DNA of 64,000 bases from RGIG4079 sp045637505 (GCA_045637505.1 JAZTZO010000044.1:1-64000), one strand, 5' to 3'; positions 28,424 to 36,801 are shown, counted from the stretch's first letter. Notes: generated by a model from the sequence alone, not told the origin. Translations and numbers: made by a program.

Positions 28424-29574
28424 TGAAAATAAACGAAATACCCACTCCGTTCTATATAGTATATGAAAATCGACTTCGTCGCAATCTCGAATTAATAAAC
28501 CGAGTGAAACGAGAGGCCGAAGTAAATATAATTATGGCATTTAAAGCAAATGCTTTGTGGCGCACTTTTCCCATAATTCAAGAATATTGCACTGCATCAA
28601 CAGCAAGTTCGCTAAACGAAATGGATTTAGCTCTTGATTGTTTGGGAAATGAAGTTCACTCTTATTGTCCAGCCTATACCCCATTAACAATAGGTCGCTA
28701 TCTTGAAGGTAGCACTCACATCACTTTCAATTCGCTCAATCAATGGGAACGGTTTAAAAATGATGTAGTTAAGCACAATTCCACCGAGGGGAAACGCCAT
28801 GTATCACCTGGAGTGCGAGTGAATCCACAATGTTCAGTGATTGAAACTGACATATATAACCCTGCCCTACCAGGCTCACGATTTGGTGTTACAGCCGAGA
28901 TAATTGGCGACAAACTACCCGACGGTATTGAGGGTATGCACTTCCATGCTCTATGCGAATCGACTTCTTTCGATTTAGAAAAAGTACTTGAGGCTTTTGA
29001 GACTCAATTTGGCAGATATCTGCCACAAGTAAAATGGGTAAACATGGGAGGAGGTCACCTCATGACACGCGAAGGATATGATGTTGAGCACCTCATTTCG
29101 CTATTGAAAGGATTTAAGAGTCGTTATCCTTGGCTTGATGTAATACTTGAACCTGGGAGTGCATTCACTTGGCGCACTGGCGACTTAATAACATCGGTAG
29201 TGGATGTTGTAGAAAATCAAGGTGTAAAAACCGCTATCATTGATGCGTCATTTGCGTGCCACATGCCCGACTGCCTTGAAATGCCCTATCAGCCCCAAAT
29301 TACCGAAAGCGTTGAGGTTAACAAATCACTTCCAACATATCGTCTTGGAGGGAATTCTTGTCTCAGTGGCGATTTCATTGGAGATTGGAGTTTTGAAAAG
29401 CCACTTGAAATAGGAGACAAATTGACACTCGAAGATATGAATCACTACACCACCGTAAAGACCAATATGTTTAACGGCATACAACACCCATCCATAGTGT
29501 TATGCCGAGCCGATGGTGAATGTGAATATTTGCGACAATACACATATGAAGATTATAAATCAAGAATGAGTTAA
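28423..29574 (+). CDS. nspC: Carboxynorspermidine/carboxyspermidine decarboxylase
   Basis: A 383-residue PLP-dependent decarboxylase of the alanine-racemase fold that removes CO2 from carboxy(nor)spermidine, the final step of the alternative spermidine route used by many gut Bacteroidota. The PLP lysine is Lys41 in MAFKANALW; a glycine-rich phosphate-binding segment is at WVNMGGGH; the catalytic cysteine region is NSCLSGD near residue 312. The partner carboxyspermidine dehydrogenase is not in the window. It is coupled to the helicase gene by a one-base overlap. Confidence 0.92.
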   Translation: MKINEIPTPFYIVYENRLRRNLELINRVKREAEVNIIMAFKANALWRTFPIIQEYCTASTASSLNEMDLALDCLGNEVHSYCPAYTPLTIGRYLEGSTHITFNSLNQWERFKNDVVKHNSTEGKRHVSPGVRVNPQCSVIETDIYNPALPGSRFGVTAEIIGDKLPDGIEGMHFHALCESTSFDLEKVLEAFETQFGRYLPQVKWVNMGGGHLMTREGYDVEHLISLLKGFKSRYPWLDVILEPGSAFTWRTGDLITSVVDVVENQGVKTAIIDASFACHMPDCLEMPYQPQITESVEVNKSLPTYRLGGNSCLSGDFIGDWSFEKPLEIGDKLTLEDMNHYTTVKTNMFNGIQHPSIVLCRADGECEYLRQYTYEDYKSRMS

Positions 29575-29608
29575 TCCTCTTATATTATCCATATAAAAGC
29601 CTATAAAT

Positions 29609-30607
29609 ATGCCACGATTTTCGATAATAATACCAGTTTATAATCGCATTGATGAAGTTCGCGATTTAATGGAAAGTCTTGCTCATCAATCATGCAAAGA
29701 CTTTGAGGTTGTAATTGTTGAAGATGGTTCTTCAGCTCCTTGCAAAGAGGTTGTTGAAGAATATTCCAATCGAGTTAATGCTTCATATTATTATAAAGAG
29801 AATGAAGGTCGCTCGATAGCGCGCAATCATGGTCTTGAACGCGCTAAAGGTGATTATTTTATATTCTTCGACTCGGATTGTGTTATTCCTCCCGATTATT
29901 TTAAGACATTGTCAGACGCTCTTGATAAAAACCCTCTTGATTGTTTCGGGGGACCCGATGCGGCTCACGAATCGTTTAGCACAACTCAAAAAGCTATTAA
30001 CTATTCTATGACCTCATTCCTCACTACCGGTGGCATTCGAGGAGGAAAGGTTCAATTAGAAAAATTCGTACCTCGCACATTCAACATGGGGTACTCACGC
30101 AAAGTATATGAAAAGGTAGGTGGTTTTAGGGAAATGTTCTCTGAAGACATTGATATGAGCACTCGCATCCGTCAAGCAGGATTCTCTATAGGGTTAATTC
30201 GTGAAGCATATGTATATCATAAACGCCGTGTAAATATGCGATTATTTACACGTCAAGTTTATGTTTTTGGTATGTCGCGCATCACATTAAAACTACTTTA
30301 TCCCGATTCTCTGAAACTGGTACACACACTACCCGCAGTTTTTGTCATAGGTTCAGTGGGATTGATATTGCTTTCTATATTTTGGAAATGGTGGTGTATT
30401 CTTCCATTAGCAGCATATCTATTGGCAATATTTATCACGGCCCTATTCTCTACCAAATCTCTCATCATCGCAATTAAGGCAGTTCCTGCAAGCATCTTGC
30501 AACTTTGTGGTTATGGATGGGGATTTATTAAAGCATTTACAACAAAAATACTATTGCGCCGCGGGCGTAACATTGAGGAAGAAGTTGCAATTAGGAAAGG
30601 TAAATGA
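29609..30607 (+). CDS. Family 2 glycosyltransferase with C-terminal membrane segments
   Basis: A 332-residue GT-A fold enzyme. The N-terminal FSIIIPVYNR and VEDGSS nucleotide-binding motifs are present, the metal-binding DSD is in FFDSDCVIPP, and the acceptor-side SEDIDMSTRI matches the ED motif of GT2. From about residue 240 there are two to three membrane segments, so it is anchored to the inner membrane. The sugar and acceptor cannot be predicted. It lies between nspC and radC, 6 bases before the latter. Confidence 0.88.
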   Translation: MPRFSIIIPVYNRIDEVRDLMESLAHQSCKDFEVVIVEDGSSAPCKEVVEEYSNRVNASYYYKENEGRSIARNHGLERAKGDYFIFFDSDCVIPPDYFKTLSDALDKNPLDCFGGPDAAHESFSTTQKAINYSMTSFLTTGGIRGGKVQLEKFVPRTFNMGYSRKVYEKVGGFREMFSEDIDMSTRIRQAGFSIGLIREAYVYHKRRVNMRLFTRQVYVFGMSRITLKLLYPDSLKLVHTLPAVFVIGSVGLILLSIFWKWWCILPLAAYLLAIFITALFSTKSLIIAIKAVPASILQLCGYGWGFIKAFTTKILLRRGRNIEEEVAIRKGK

Positions 30608-30613
30608 CATATT

Positions 30614-31333
30614 ATGAGCGAACAACTCAAAGAACCCGAAAATCGATTCATGGGTCGCATTGCCGACCTTGATGAAGGAGATAAACCTCGCGAAAAAGCC
30701 TTATCTCAAGGCATTCGTTCGTTGAGTAATGCCGAACTGCTTGCAATCATTTTTGGCAGTGGTCTTCCTGGTAAATCAGTCATTTCAATGAGTCAAGAGA
30801 TACTTGCGTCATGCGATAATAGGTTGTCGCGATTAAGCCGGTTATCCATACACGAAATGAAGAAGAAATTTAAAGGTGTAGGCACAGCCAAAGCTATTTC
30901 TCTCGCAGCAGCATTTGAGTTGGGGTTACGCACTCGCGACGAAGACGCCGCACTTGATCCGCAAATAAAATGCTCTACCGACATTTACAACATAATGCGT
31001 ATTAAACTTGAGCGCCTTGAATATGAGGAATTTTGGGTACTCTACCTATCACGAAGCAATCGAATTATATATGAAGAATGTATGAGCAAAGGTGGGGTTT
31101 CGGGAACAATAACCGACATTAGGCTAATATTAAAGCGCGCCCTTGAGTTACTTGCATCGGGGATTATACTCGTTCATAATCACCCCTCGGGCAATTTACG
31201 CCCAAGTCCCGACGACGACCGCATTACAACCAAGACAAAAGAAGCTGCCAAACTGCTTGACATCAATGTTCTTGATCATCTGATCATCACTCCCACCAGT
31301 TATTTCTCATACAACGATAACGGACGACTTTAA
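30614..31333 (+). CDS. radC: RadC family JAB-domain protein
   Basis: A 239-residue protein with an N-terminal helix-hairpin-helix-like part (GIRSLSNAELLAIIFGSGLPG, split across residues about 30-50) and a C-terminal JAB1/MPN metal-binding domain: VHNHPSGNLRPSPDD supplies the His, His and Asp ligands. It was named for a supposed DNA-repair role that remains unproven. It closes the uvrD-nspC-glycosyltransferase-radC run. Confidence 0.92.
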   Translation: MSEQLKEPENRFMGRIADLDEGDKPREKALSQGIRSLSNAELLAIIFGSGLPGKSVISMSQEILASCDNRLSRLSRLSIHEMKKKFKGVGTAKAISLAAAFELGLRTRDEDAALDPQIKCSTDIYNIMRIKLERLEYEEFWVLYLSRSNRIIYEECMSKGGVSGTITDIRLILKRALELLASGIILVHNHPSGNLRPSPDDDRITTKTKEAAKLLDINVLDHLIITPTSYFSYNDNGRL

Positions 31334-31370
31334 TTAATGCGAAGCGCTGAATGTAGAATGCGAAATGTGG

Positions 31371-31404
31371 GACATCTCAATTCTCAATCTTCAATTCTCA
31401 ATTC
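31371..31404. repeat. Short imperfect tandem repeat
   Basis: The 10-base string CAATTCTCAA and near copies recur here two to three times between radC and the convergent oxidoreductase gene. The function is unknown. Such low-complexity spacers are common between Bacteroidales genes. Confidence 0.4.
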
Positions 31405-31406
31405 AT

Positions 31407-31964
31407 TTACACTTTTGCTATTATGTTTTTGAGGAAGATTTCACGATTTTCTCGTGAGCCATGTGCTGTTTTCTCACAGTTTAGCCATGTCACACCGGTT
31501 ATACCCACAGAGTTGAGGACAAACGAGATAAGAGTATCCTCTATAAAATGACGATAAAGAGGTGTGGGACCTTGCGATGTTGTAACTAATAATGTACGAC
31601 TAATTTCAAACGCAGGTAGCATTGCCCCTTCATCTGAATAATTGTAAGCAACACCTTTTAGCAACACCTTATCAAGAAATCCCTTGAAAATCGCAGGCAT
31701 CATACCCCACCATATTGGAAAAATGATAATCAGCTCATCGGTACCTTGAAGCATATCGCCATACTTTGCCACAATAGGGTCGGCAGCCTCGCCCCTATTA
31801 TATAAAGCCAAATCGGTGGCCATCATAGTGGGATTAAACCCATCTTTTACAAGGTCAATTACTTGAAAAGATCGCCCTTCTTCACGCAATTTTTTTTCAA
31901 CTCCATCTAAAATCGCCTGATTAAAACTCCCTTGCCACGGATGTGAAAAAATTATAGTCGTCAT
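31407..31964 (-). CDS. NAD(P)H-dependent flavodoxin-fold oxidoreductase (quinone reductase type)
   Basis: A 185-residue flavoprotein of the NQO1/MdaB/KefF-like family. TIIFSHPWQGSFNQAIL at the N-terminus is the flavin-phosphate loop, and IIIFPIWWGMMPAIFKGFLD is the typical WW(G)xPA flavin and quinone motif. It likely reduces quinones, nitro compounds or other electrophiles with two electrons. The ATG at 31964 is chosen because it puts the first beta strand at the N-terminus; an upstream in-frame Met would add 23 residues unlike the family. A 14-base palindrome 56 bases upstream may be the operator of a repressor. Confidence 0.88.
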   Translation of the reverse strand: MTTIIFSHPWQGSFNQAILDGVEKKLREEGRSFQVIDLVKDGFNPTMMATDLALYNRGEAADPIVAKYGDMLQGTDELIIIFPIWWGMMPAIFKGFLDKVLLKGVAYNYSDEGAMLPAFEISRTLLVTTSQGPTPLYRHFIEDTLISFVLNSVGITGVTWLNCEKTAHGSRENREIFLKNIIAKV

Positions 31965-32019
31965 AATAAAAACTTGAATTTGGGTTACAAATAAATAACA
32001 CAAATTGAATCTATTTTGT

Positions 32020-32033
32020 TTGCCATATGGCAA
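32020..32033. promoter_or_regulatory. Operator-like perfect palindrome
   Basis: TTGCCATATGGCAA is a perfect 14-base palindrome upstream of the oxidoreductase gene. A one-mismatch -7 element, CAAATTGA (TCAATTTG on the minus strand, 32001-32008), lies between it and the gene, so the palindrome would cover the spacer or -33 part. This position suits a repressor of the MarR/HxlR kind, but no regulator gene is adjacent. Confidence 0.4.
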
Positions 32034-32148
32034 TTAATGGCCTTAATGCTCTAACGACTTTTAGGTCCCTAATGTCATTACAACTAATCTTTTCTTTACC
32101 ATTTCAAAAATTTTCGCTATTTTTAACTCGTTATTTGAAAATTTTCTT

Positions 32149-32156
32149 TACATTTG
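32149..32156 (+). promoter_or_regulatory. -7 element for the structured RNA
   Basis: TACATTTG. Expected transcription start is about 32161-32163. No clear -33 element is seen at the right spacing. Confidence 0.5.
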
Positions 32157-32160
32157 CAAT

Positions 32161-32428
32161 GGTTTTAGGTGTTATAGAGATAACACTTTTTGAAACTATT
32201 ACATAACGAAAAAGGTGTTATTGAAATTTTATCTTCATATCTCGAACTTGGCGGTTTGAAAATGCGACGAAGATAAGATTGGCAATAGCACTGCATTGGT
32301 AGCTAATACTTTGCTGTGATTGGCAAAATATATAGCAAATCGGTGTGGGGCTATTGTTTTATCTGTCGCATAGGTACGCCAAGACCTGAGATTTGGATAA
32401 AACAAGATACAATCTCCACACCTTTTTT
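32161..32428 (+). ncRNA. Candidate structured RNA of unknown class
   Basis: No open frame of note covers this stretch, but it has a -7 element in front and a terminator at the end, and folds by eye into successive helices. Helix 1: GTGTTAT (32169-32175)/ATAACAC (32180-32186). Helix 2: a 12-bp stem, 32225-32236 with 32269-32280 (one G-U), enclosing CGAAC/GTTTG. Helix 3: 32282-32294 with 32313-32324, bulged. Helix 4: GGTGTGG (32342-32348)/CCACACC (32416-32422), continuing through a 9-bp TGTTTTATC/GATAAAACA stem to an AGGT/ACCT tip, followed by six T. It lacks recognisable tmRNA, RNase P or SRP motifs. It could be an independent small RNA or a cis-acting leader for the downstream membrane-protein genes. 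Confidence 0.55.
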
Positions 32429-32501
32429 ATGTCTAAACTTTAACCGTTTCAATGGGAGATGAGAAACATAGAAAAATTAGGTTACCTGGACAAAAATTAT
32501 T

Positions 32502-32663
32502 ATGGATACTTTATTTTTATTAGTTATTTCCGTCGGGCTAGCTCTTGGAGTTGGCTATTTAGGTAGTAAACGTAAAATTGGTTTTGGTATAGCTTTTGCC
32601 CTTTCTTTGTTGAATGTTATTATTGGTTTAATTGCGGTTCTATGTTCAAAAAAAAATAGATAA
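32502..32663 (+). CDS. 53-residue small membrane protein
   Basis: ATG at 32502 to TAA at 32661-32663. The protein has two hydrophobic segments (about residues 3-20 and 28-48) separated by a basic turn, GSKRKIG, and ends in a basic tail, so it is likely an inner-membrane hairpin. It lies 73 bases after the structured RNA and 26 bases before the next membrane-protein gene. The family is unknown. The well-formed topology and the close spacing are the support for a real gene. Confidence 0.6.
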   Translation: MDTLFLLVISVGLALGVGYLGSKRKIGFGIAFALSLLNVIIGLIAVLCSKKNR

Positions 32664-32689
32664 AGTTAATTAACAAAAGCATAAAATTC

Positions 32690-33661
32690 ATGAAAACTTT
32701 TGGTTGGATTTGCCTCATACTTGGGGGATTAAGTTTTATCGGAGCTGGATTAGCTGGAAATAGTATTTTTGGACCATGTTTCTGGATTGCATTAGGAATT
32801 ACATTGATATATTTTGCAAAAGAAAAAGAAAAAACGAGTCAAAGTAAACAAACAAATAATGGAGCAAATAATCAACATGAAAAAGAAAATGTAGTAATTA
32901 ATGTCAATAATATTCTTAATCCCAAAACATATTGGGAGAAATATAAAATTTCTAAACCGAACAATGCCGTTGAAATAGAGTCTCTGGGAGTGTGTTTAGC
33001 AAATCTTTCTGATGAAGATGCTAAAGAGAGAATATTTTCATTGGAAACGACTGCAAGAGATAGTCGTTGTAGTATCAGAGAATTAAAGCAAAAAGCGTTT
33101 GAACATATTAATTCGAATTACAAAGAAGAAGAATTTTTATATCTCATGGAAGTCTATGGAAAATCAGCGATCGATGAAGCAAAGAAATACAATATAAAAT
33201 TAGAAAATACATTTCCCATTATTGTTGGAGAATGGATTTTAGCTAAAATAAAAGAAATAGAAAATAAATATTCGCATCTATCACCACGCTCGAAAAAGAG
33301 CGGTCAAGAACTTATGATGAATTTTCTGTTGGAAAGTAAAGATGAAAATCTTTTGTTTAGAAAACTACATATATATGCTTCAGGATTCCCTATGACAGAA
33401 TTAAACTTGAAATATCTTAAAATAATTGAGGAATTGTTTGATAAACATTTCGCAAATGCAATTCAACCCATATATAATGATTTTGAGAATGAGAGTGATA
33501 AACAATTCAAACTATTATTAATTAAATCGAAGATATATATGACTCGTAAAGAGATTGAACAAGAATATGAAACACTTATAGAAGAATGTAATAACTATAA
33601 TGTCAGCTTTTATGTTGAACTTGGATTGGCTGCAGAAAGAGCTGAACGGAAATTTACATAA
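32690..33661 (+). CDS. Membrane-anchored protein of unknown function
   Basis: A 323-residue protein with two membrane segments in the first 45 residues, an Asn/Gln/Lys-rich linker (about 46-70), and a long soluble, charged, helical C-terminal part. No catalytic motif or known domain is recognised. Base use is visibly more A-rich than in neighbouring housekeeping genes, which suggests accessory DNA. It probably shares a transcript with the preceding 53-residue membrane protein. The long cytoplasmic helical domain could act in sensing or scaffolding, but nothing in the sequence proves this. Confidence 0.7.
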   Translation: MKTFGWICLILGGLSFIGAGLAGNSIFGPCFWIALGITLIYFAKEKEKTSQSKQTNNGANNQHEKENVVINVNNILNPKTYWEKYKISKPNNAVEIESLGVCLANLSDEDAKERIFSLETTARDSRCSIRELKQKAFEHINSNYKEEEFLYLMEVYGKSAIDEAKKYNIKLENTFPIIVGEWILAKIKEIENKYSHLSPRSKKSGQELMMNFLLESKDENLLFRKLHIYASGFPMTELNLKYLKIIEELFDKHFANAIQPIYNDFENESDKQFKLLLIKSKIYMTRKEIEQEYETLIEECNNYNVSFYVELGLAAERAERKFT

Positions 33662-33764
33662 TAAATTTCAACCTAAACGGTAAAGTAGTTGCAGACTCAT
33701 AAACATAATTTGGTGTAATCGAAAGTATTTGCTAATATTATGGTTGTGACAAGACGTCAATTTT

Positions 33765-34406
33765 ATGAGATTAAGTATAGGAAAAGTTTTGTTGGGGATA
33801 ATTATTGCTATTGCCATCGTAATTGTAGGGTGTTACTTATTGGTGAAGTGTAAAACCAAGGACAAAACATTTGACAACACCGCCTACATTCCTCATCGCA
33901 ATGTAGGGCTTTTACTTGGCACATCTCCTCGCGTGCCTAATGGCGCTCCAAACTTTTATTACATCAATCGCATCACAGCTACTGCCAATCTTTACAAGGC
34001 AGGCAAAATTGATAGAATTATTTCAAGCGGTGGCGATTATTCATCTCGTCAAAGTGGAGGATATAACGAGTTAATTGCCATGCGCGATTCACTTGTAGCT
34101 CATGGGGTTCCCGATAGTGTTATAATTCTTGATTACGATGGAACACGCACACTTAACTCTATCGTAAAAGCCAAAGAGATTTATGGGGTAGATAGTATTA
34201 CTATTATTTCACAAGAATACCACAATGAACGGGCAATATTCCTCGCTTCTCATAATGGAATTGACGCTATTGGCTACAATGCCAAACCATCACACATAAT
34301 AACCAAACGCATAAAAAACGAAGGCAGAGAGTTCTTTGCTCGAGTGAAATTATTCGTTGATGTAATATTAGGTGAAAAGCCTAAATTTAGAACTAATGAG
34401 AAATAA
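33765..34406 (+). CDS. SanA/YdcF-type (DUF218) membrane-anchored protein
   Basis: A 213-residue protein with one N-terminal membrane segment (about 7-28) and a DUF218 domain: VGLLLGTSPRVPNGAPN, DRIISSGGDYSS, GTRTLNSIVKAKEIYG and TIISQEYHNERAIFLA are family-typical. SanA homologues affect envelope permeability and vancomycin exclusion in enterobacteria, and family members have been proposed to act on envelope lipid carriers. The role here is inferred only from homology. Confidence 0.88.
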   Translation: MRLSIGKVLLGIIIAIAIVIVGCYLLVKCKTKDKTFDNTAYIPHRNVGLLLGTSPRVPNGAPNFYYINRITATANLYKAGKIDRIISSGGDYSSRQSGGYNELIAMRDSLVAHGVPDSVIILDYDGTRTLNSIVKAKEIYGVDSITIISQEYHNERAIFLASHNGIDAIGYNAKPSHIITKRIKNEGREFFARVKLFVDVILGEKPKFRTNEK

Positions 34407-34425
34407 AATATCCTATTTATTTTCT

Positions 34426-34433
34426 TAACTTTG
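34426..34433 (+). promoter_or_regulatory. -7 element for the methyltransferase gene
   Basis: TAACTTTG, 23 bases before the GTG start at 34457. Confidence 0.5.
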
Positions 34434-34456
34434 CAAACGATTATAAATTATATGTC

Positions 34457-35644
34457 GTGGTAAAGGAATTAAGTAAGGAGATAATTAAGTGGATTGAAGA
34501 GCATCGCAATGATGACACAACAAAATTGAGGTTGAGTTGTCGTAAAAAAGATGATGCATCTTCATACGAGTTTGCCATAATGCAAATTGAGTGTAGGAAG
34601 AAGGCGGCTAAAAAGCTACATAACACACTCCAAGTCCCTCACTTCATATTCCCTACTACTCTATCGGCTGAACAATGTACTTCAGATGACCTTGCCGAAT
34701 TTCACTCTACATTAATAAATGAAGGAGAAACAATCCTTGATATGACCGCAGGACTTGGCATTGATGCATTTCATCTTGCTCAAAAGGCTAAACATATTAC
34801 AGCCATTGACCTCAACGAAGATGTAGCACACGCTTTATCAATAAATGCAAAGGCTCTTAACATCACTAATTTCACTGGCATTAATGCAGACAGCGTAGAA
34901 TATCTCAAAAATTCTACCGAACATTTTGATACAATATTCATTGACCCAGCTCGTCGTGGAGATGGAGGAAAACGCTTGTTTGCCCTCACTGACTGCCAAC
35001 CGAATGTAGTAGAGGTGCTTGACCTCATCAAGCGACATTGCGATAAATTAATCATAAAAGCATCTCCCATGCTTGATGCAACACAAATGTTGCGAGAACT
35101 TCCCGAGACAACCGATTTATACGCCATAGGAACTCGCCAAGAGTGCAAGGAATTAGTCGCAGTTGTGGACTTCAAAAATCCTAAAGCAACGCCAACACTA
35201 CATTGCATTACCAACCAATGCGATTTTGCATACAACCACGATGTCGAAGTCGATGCTGTAGCTCAATATGGCAATATCCTAGACATGAAATATATCTATG
35301 AGCCATACCCTGCTGTAATGAAGATGCAACCATCTAAGACTCTATCACAACAGTACAATGCAATAAAATTACATCAACATACACACTTGTATGCTTCTGC
35401 CCCAATAATTGCTGATTTTCCAGGCGTTTGCTATAAGATTGAACGCATATATCCGTTTTCATCACGCACAATAAAAGAGATTACAAAAGATTATCCTCGT
35501 GCAAATGTGGCTGTGAGAAATTTTATATTGAGCGCCGATGAACTTCGCAAAAGATTAAAAATAAAAGACGATAACAAGTATCGTCTTTATGGTGTAACAG
35601 TTGCAAATGATGACCGATTATTAATTATTTCAACTCCTATTTAA
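34457..35644 (+). CDS. SAM-dependent methyltransferase with THUMP-like domain
   Basis: A 395-residue class I methyltransferase. The SAM-binding motif I is ILDMTAGLGIDAFHLA, motif II AIDLNEDVA, and the catalytic-region motif IFIDPARRG, followed by a C-terminal THUMP-like part (about 310-395, including RNFILSADELRKRLKI). An RNA substrate is likely from the domain combination, but the target is unknown. The start is GTG: an ATG five bases upstream is in another frame and stops at once. The stop codon overlaps that of the convergent smpB by four bases. Confidence 0.85.
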   Translation: MVKELSKEIIKWIEEHRNDDTTKLRLSCRKKDDASSYEFAIMQIECRKKAAKKLHNTLQVPHFIFPTTLSAEQCTSDDLAEFHSTLINEGETILDMTAGLGIDAFHLAQKAKHITAIDLNEDVAHALSINAKALNITNFTGINADSVEYLKNSTEHFDTIFIDPARRGDGGKRLFALTDCQPNVVEVLDLIKRHCDKLIIKASPMLDATQMLRELPETTDLYAIGTRQECKELVAVVDFKNPKATPTLHCITNQCDFAYNHDVEVDAVAQYGNILDMKYIYEPYPAVMKMQPSKTLSQQYNAIKLHQHTHLYASAPIIADFPGVCYKIERIYPFSSRTIKEITKDYPRANVAVRNFILSADELRKRLKIKDDNKYRLYGVTVANDDRLLIISTPI

Positions 35645-36099
35645 ACTTTTTCAAACATTCGAGCTATCGCTCGTTTATCTTCTCGTTCTTTTATTGACTG
35701 ACGTTTGTCATATTCTTTCTTACCACGACCCAAGCCTATTACCAATTTAGCCAATCCTCGTTCATTAATAAATAATTTTAATGGAACAATAGTAAAACCT
35801 GCTTCTTTGCCATCTTTTTCAAGACGACGTATTTCTTTGCGATTAAGCAATAGCTTGCGATCACGGCGCTGCTCATGGTTGTTATATGTGCCATAGAAAT
35901 ATTCGGCTATATACATATTTTTCACCCACACTTCGCCATCTGTAACATAGCAATAAGTATCGGTCAACCCAGCTTTTCCCAACCTAATAGACTTTATTTC
36001 AGTACCTGTCAATACGATTCCAGCCGTAAAAGTTTCTAATATGTTGTAGTCAAACGTTGCACGTTTGTTCTTTATACTTACATCTTTACTAAATTTCAT
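35641..36099 (-). CDS. smpB: SsrA-binding protein SmpB
   Basis: A 152-residue RNA-binding protein that brings tmRNA to stalled ribosomes. The N-terminal ATFDYNILETFTAGIVLTGTEIKS and the C-terminal KKEYDKRQSIKEREDKR tail (in segments) are conserved in the family, and the tail inserts into the ribosomal decoding channel. The tmRNA gene itself was not found in this window. It follows the Yip1-family gene by 11 bases on the same strand. Confidence 0.96.
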   Translation of the reverse strand: MKFSKDVSIKNKRATFDYNILETFTAGIVLTGTEIKSIRLGKAGLTDTYCYVTDGEVWVKNMYIAEYFYGTYNNHEQRRDRKLLLNRKEIRRLEKDGKEAGFTIVPLKLFINERGLAKLVIGLGRGKKEYDKRQSIKEREDKRAIARMFEKV

Positions 36100-36110
36100 A
36101 TCAACCCGAC

Positions 36111-36659
36111 TTATCCAATTACTAAACTAAATATTGAACCAATCAAAAATGGAGGAACCAAAATCGATAAAATAGCCATTATAACATAATAGCCTATAAA
36201 TTTCTCTTTAACTGCCAAATATCTCGCAGCTTTCCATAAAACAATTGCTACATATAAATACAAGAAATAAACCAACGAGAGTTCAACCGGCAAGCAACTT
36301 TGGACTGCATTAATTATTGACAATATCGACAATGAATATATTATTACCGTAGTATATTTTTTTTCATTTGGAGTTCCTTCTACCCAAAAACGTAGTGACG
36401 AAGCAAACACCAACGATGCAATAAAATATGTAGCAAAAAATTGCACAAAAATAATTATTGCTCGTTGAAGCAATATTACTAAACTCAATTCTTCGTTATA
36501 AAAAAATTGCGCAAACGCCATTATTGCTGCAAATCCGATAATAGGATATAATCCTTTAGCGGCTAAGACCTTGGGATCCTCCCCATCGTGAGAAATATCT
36601 TCCCAACCATTCCCAGGAGATAATATTAACTGAAATATATTTTTTAAGAACTTAAGCAT
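36111..36659 (-). CDS. Yip1-family membrane protein
   Basis: A 182-residue integral membrane protein with five hydrophobic segments and the WEDISHDGEDPKVL motif near the N-terminus that is common in bacterial Yip1 proteins. The function in bacteria is unknown. It precedes smpB by 11 bases and has its own -7 element, so it probably leads a two-gene operon. Confidence 0.82.
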   Translation of the reverse strand: MLKFLKNIFQLILSPGNGWEDISHDGEDPKVLAAKGLYPIIGFAAIMAFAQFFYNEELSLVILLQRAIIIFVQFFATYFIASLVFASSLRFWVEGTPNEKKYTTVIIYSLSILSIINAVQSCLPVELSLVYFLYLYVAIVLWKAARYLAVKEKFIGYYVIMAILSILVPPFLIGSIFSLVIG

Positions 36660-36675
36660 TTTGAAATATTTTCTA

Positions 36676-36683
36676 CAAAGATA
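36676..36683 (-). promoter_or_regulatory. -7 element for the Yip1-smpB pair
   Basis: CAAAGATA on the plus strand reads TATCTTTG on the minus strand, 17 bases upstream of the Yip1-family start. Confidence 0.55.
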
Positions 36684-36801
36684 CGATATTTAAGCATTAA
36701 AAATCCAACTATACTAAAAAAATATCACATACATTTAGCTTTATATAAGTCAATGAGTATCAAATTTTCTTATTTGTACCTTAATAATGAAAATAATCAA
36801 C

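Noticed and set aside
31965..32033. N-terminal extension of the oxidoreductase from an upstream Met
   Set aside because: The extra 23 residues are unlike the family and would be encoded across the promoter and palindrome.
32370..32396. ACCTGAGATTTGGATAA-like string resembling parts of TPP or cobalamin riboswitch cores
   Set aside because: Only the short string is similar. The other conserved blocks of either riboswitch are missing and the pairing differs.
32161..32428. Reading the structured RNA as tmRNA, since smpB lies nearby at 35641
   Set aside because: There is no tRNA-like acceptor end, no T-loop GGTTCGA and no tag-coding frame.
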